Below the pieces are notes generated by a model. The model searched no databases, was not told the origin of the DNA, and saw only the letters and a program-made list of their open reading frames with translations. Below, piece after piece: positions 5,033-5,104 of a stretch of DNA of 5,104 nucleotides. Position 1 is the stretch's first letter. Every line of letters starts with the position of its first letter. A program made the translations under genes and the position numbers. The stretch covers positions 1-5,104 of the forward strand of contig JACVJH010000174.1 in assembly GCA_015711895.1 (NCBI GenBank), read 5' to 3'. Origin of the DNA: Candidatus Solincola tengchongensis (GTDB lineage Bacteria > Actinomycetota > Geothermincolia > Geothermincolales > RBG-13-55-18).

Positions 5033-5067
5033 GCAAGCGGTTTTCATTAACGATACCGCCCGCTTGC
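5033..5067. repeat. Perfect 8-bp inverted repeat GCAAGCGG / CCGCTTGC
   Basis: The arms at 5033-5040 and 5060-5067 are separated by a 19-nt AT-richer spacer that includes TTTTCATTAA on the + strand. The large spacer favours a dimeric regulator site or a long-loop stem over a terminator. It lies about 300 nt upstream of hypC. Confidence 0.4.
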
Positions 5068-5104
5068 GGTTCTCGATTCCTGGAACGGGTGCCGTGGATT
5101 CTCC

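Larger units (their letters stand above)
4739..5104. other. hypC upstream region, no convincing gene
   Basis: No frame on either strand gives a recognisable product. A - strand frame enters from the right edge and stays open for 52 codons to a TGA at 4944-4946, but its third-position composition is much less G/C-biased than the real genes. Base composition becomes noticeably more AT-rich beyond about 4935, as expected for a regulatory region. Structure present: three small adjacent hairpins at 4812-4865, a 5-bp hairpin at 4981-5000 and an 8-bp inverted repeat at 5033-5067. I found no convincing sigma70 or sigma54 promoter for hypC; it may lie beyond the window. Confidence 0.55.

Noticed and set aside
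4944..5102. A 52-codon - strand frame entering from the right edge, possibly the tail of an upstream gene
   Set aside because: The third-position G/C bias is clearly weaker than in the real genes and no family is recognisable. A run of this length is not unlikely by chance. Sequence beyond 5104 would settle it.

Overview
This is a GC-rich bacterial window with tightly spaced Shine-Dalgarno genes, high G/C at third codon positions and frequent AGG/CGG arginine codons. It carries a hydrogenase-maturation cluster, so the organism probably makes or uses H2 through a [NiFe]-hydrogenase. The gene content fits a high-GC anaerobe or facultative organism. The membrane protein at 1142-1969 resembles sensor modules common in Actinomycetota and Chloroflexota-like bacteria, but the sequence alone does not fix the phylum.

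Layout. The left part is on the + strand. It has the 3' end of an unidentified gene (2-151), then a small vicinal-oxygen-chelate (VOC, glyoxalase-fold) protein related to methylmalonyl-CoA epimerase (188-634). A non-coding stretch of about 0.5 kb (635-1141) follows, containing several inverted repeats, and then an 8-helix integral membrane protein (1142-1969). The right part is on the - strand, read right to left: hypC (4738-4505), hypD (4480-3392) and hypE (3177-2158). The two groups converge on a 188-nt junction (1970-2157) with hairpins but no clear T-tract terminator. The 366 nt beyond the hypC start (4739-5104) hold no convincing gene and look like a structured leader.

How the genes work together. 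HypC and HypD form the scaffold on which the Fe(CN)2CO group of the [NiFe] centre is built. HypE dehydrates the carbamoyl group it receives from HypF to a thiocyanate on its C-terminal cysteine and passes cyanide to the HypC-HypD complex. All diagnostic residues of the three proteins are present. HypA, HypB, HypF, the hydrogenase subunits and the maturation protease are not in this window. The VOC protein and the membrane protein have no evident functional link to the hyp genes.

The coding content is mostly ordinary. The points worth a second look are a 214-nt hairpin-bearing gap between hypD and hypE, a VOC protein apparently lacking the epimerase bases, an internally duplicated membrane sensor module with no output domain, and structured leaders before the membrane gene and before hypC. 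I see no evidence of a new multi-gene system here.
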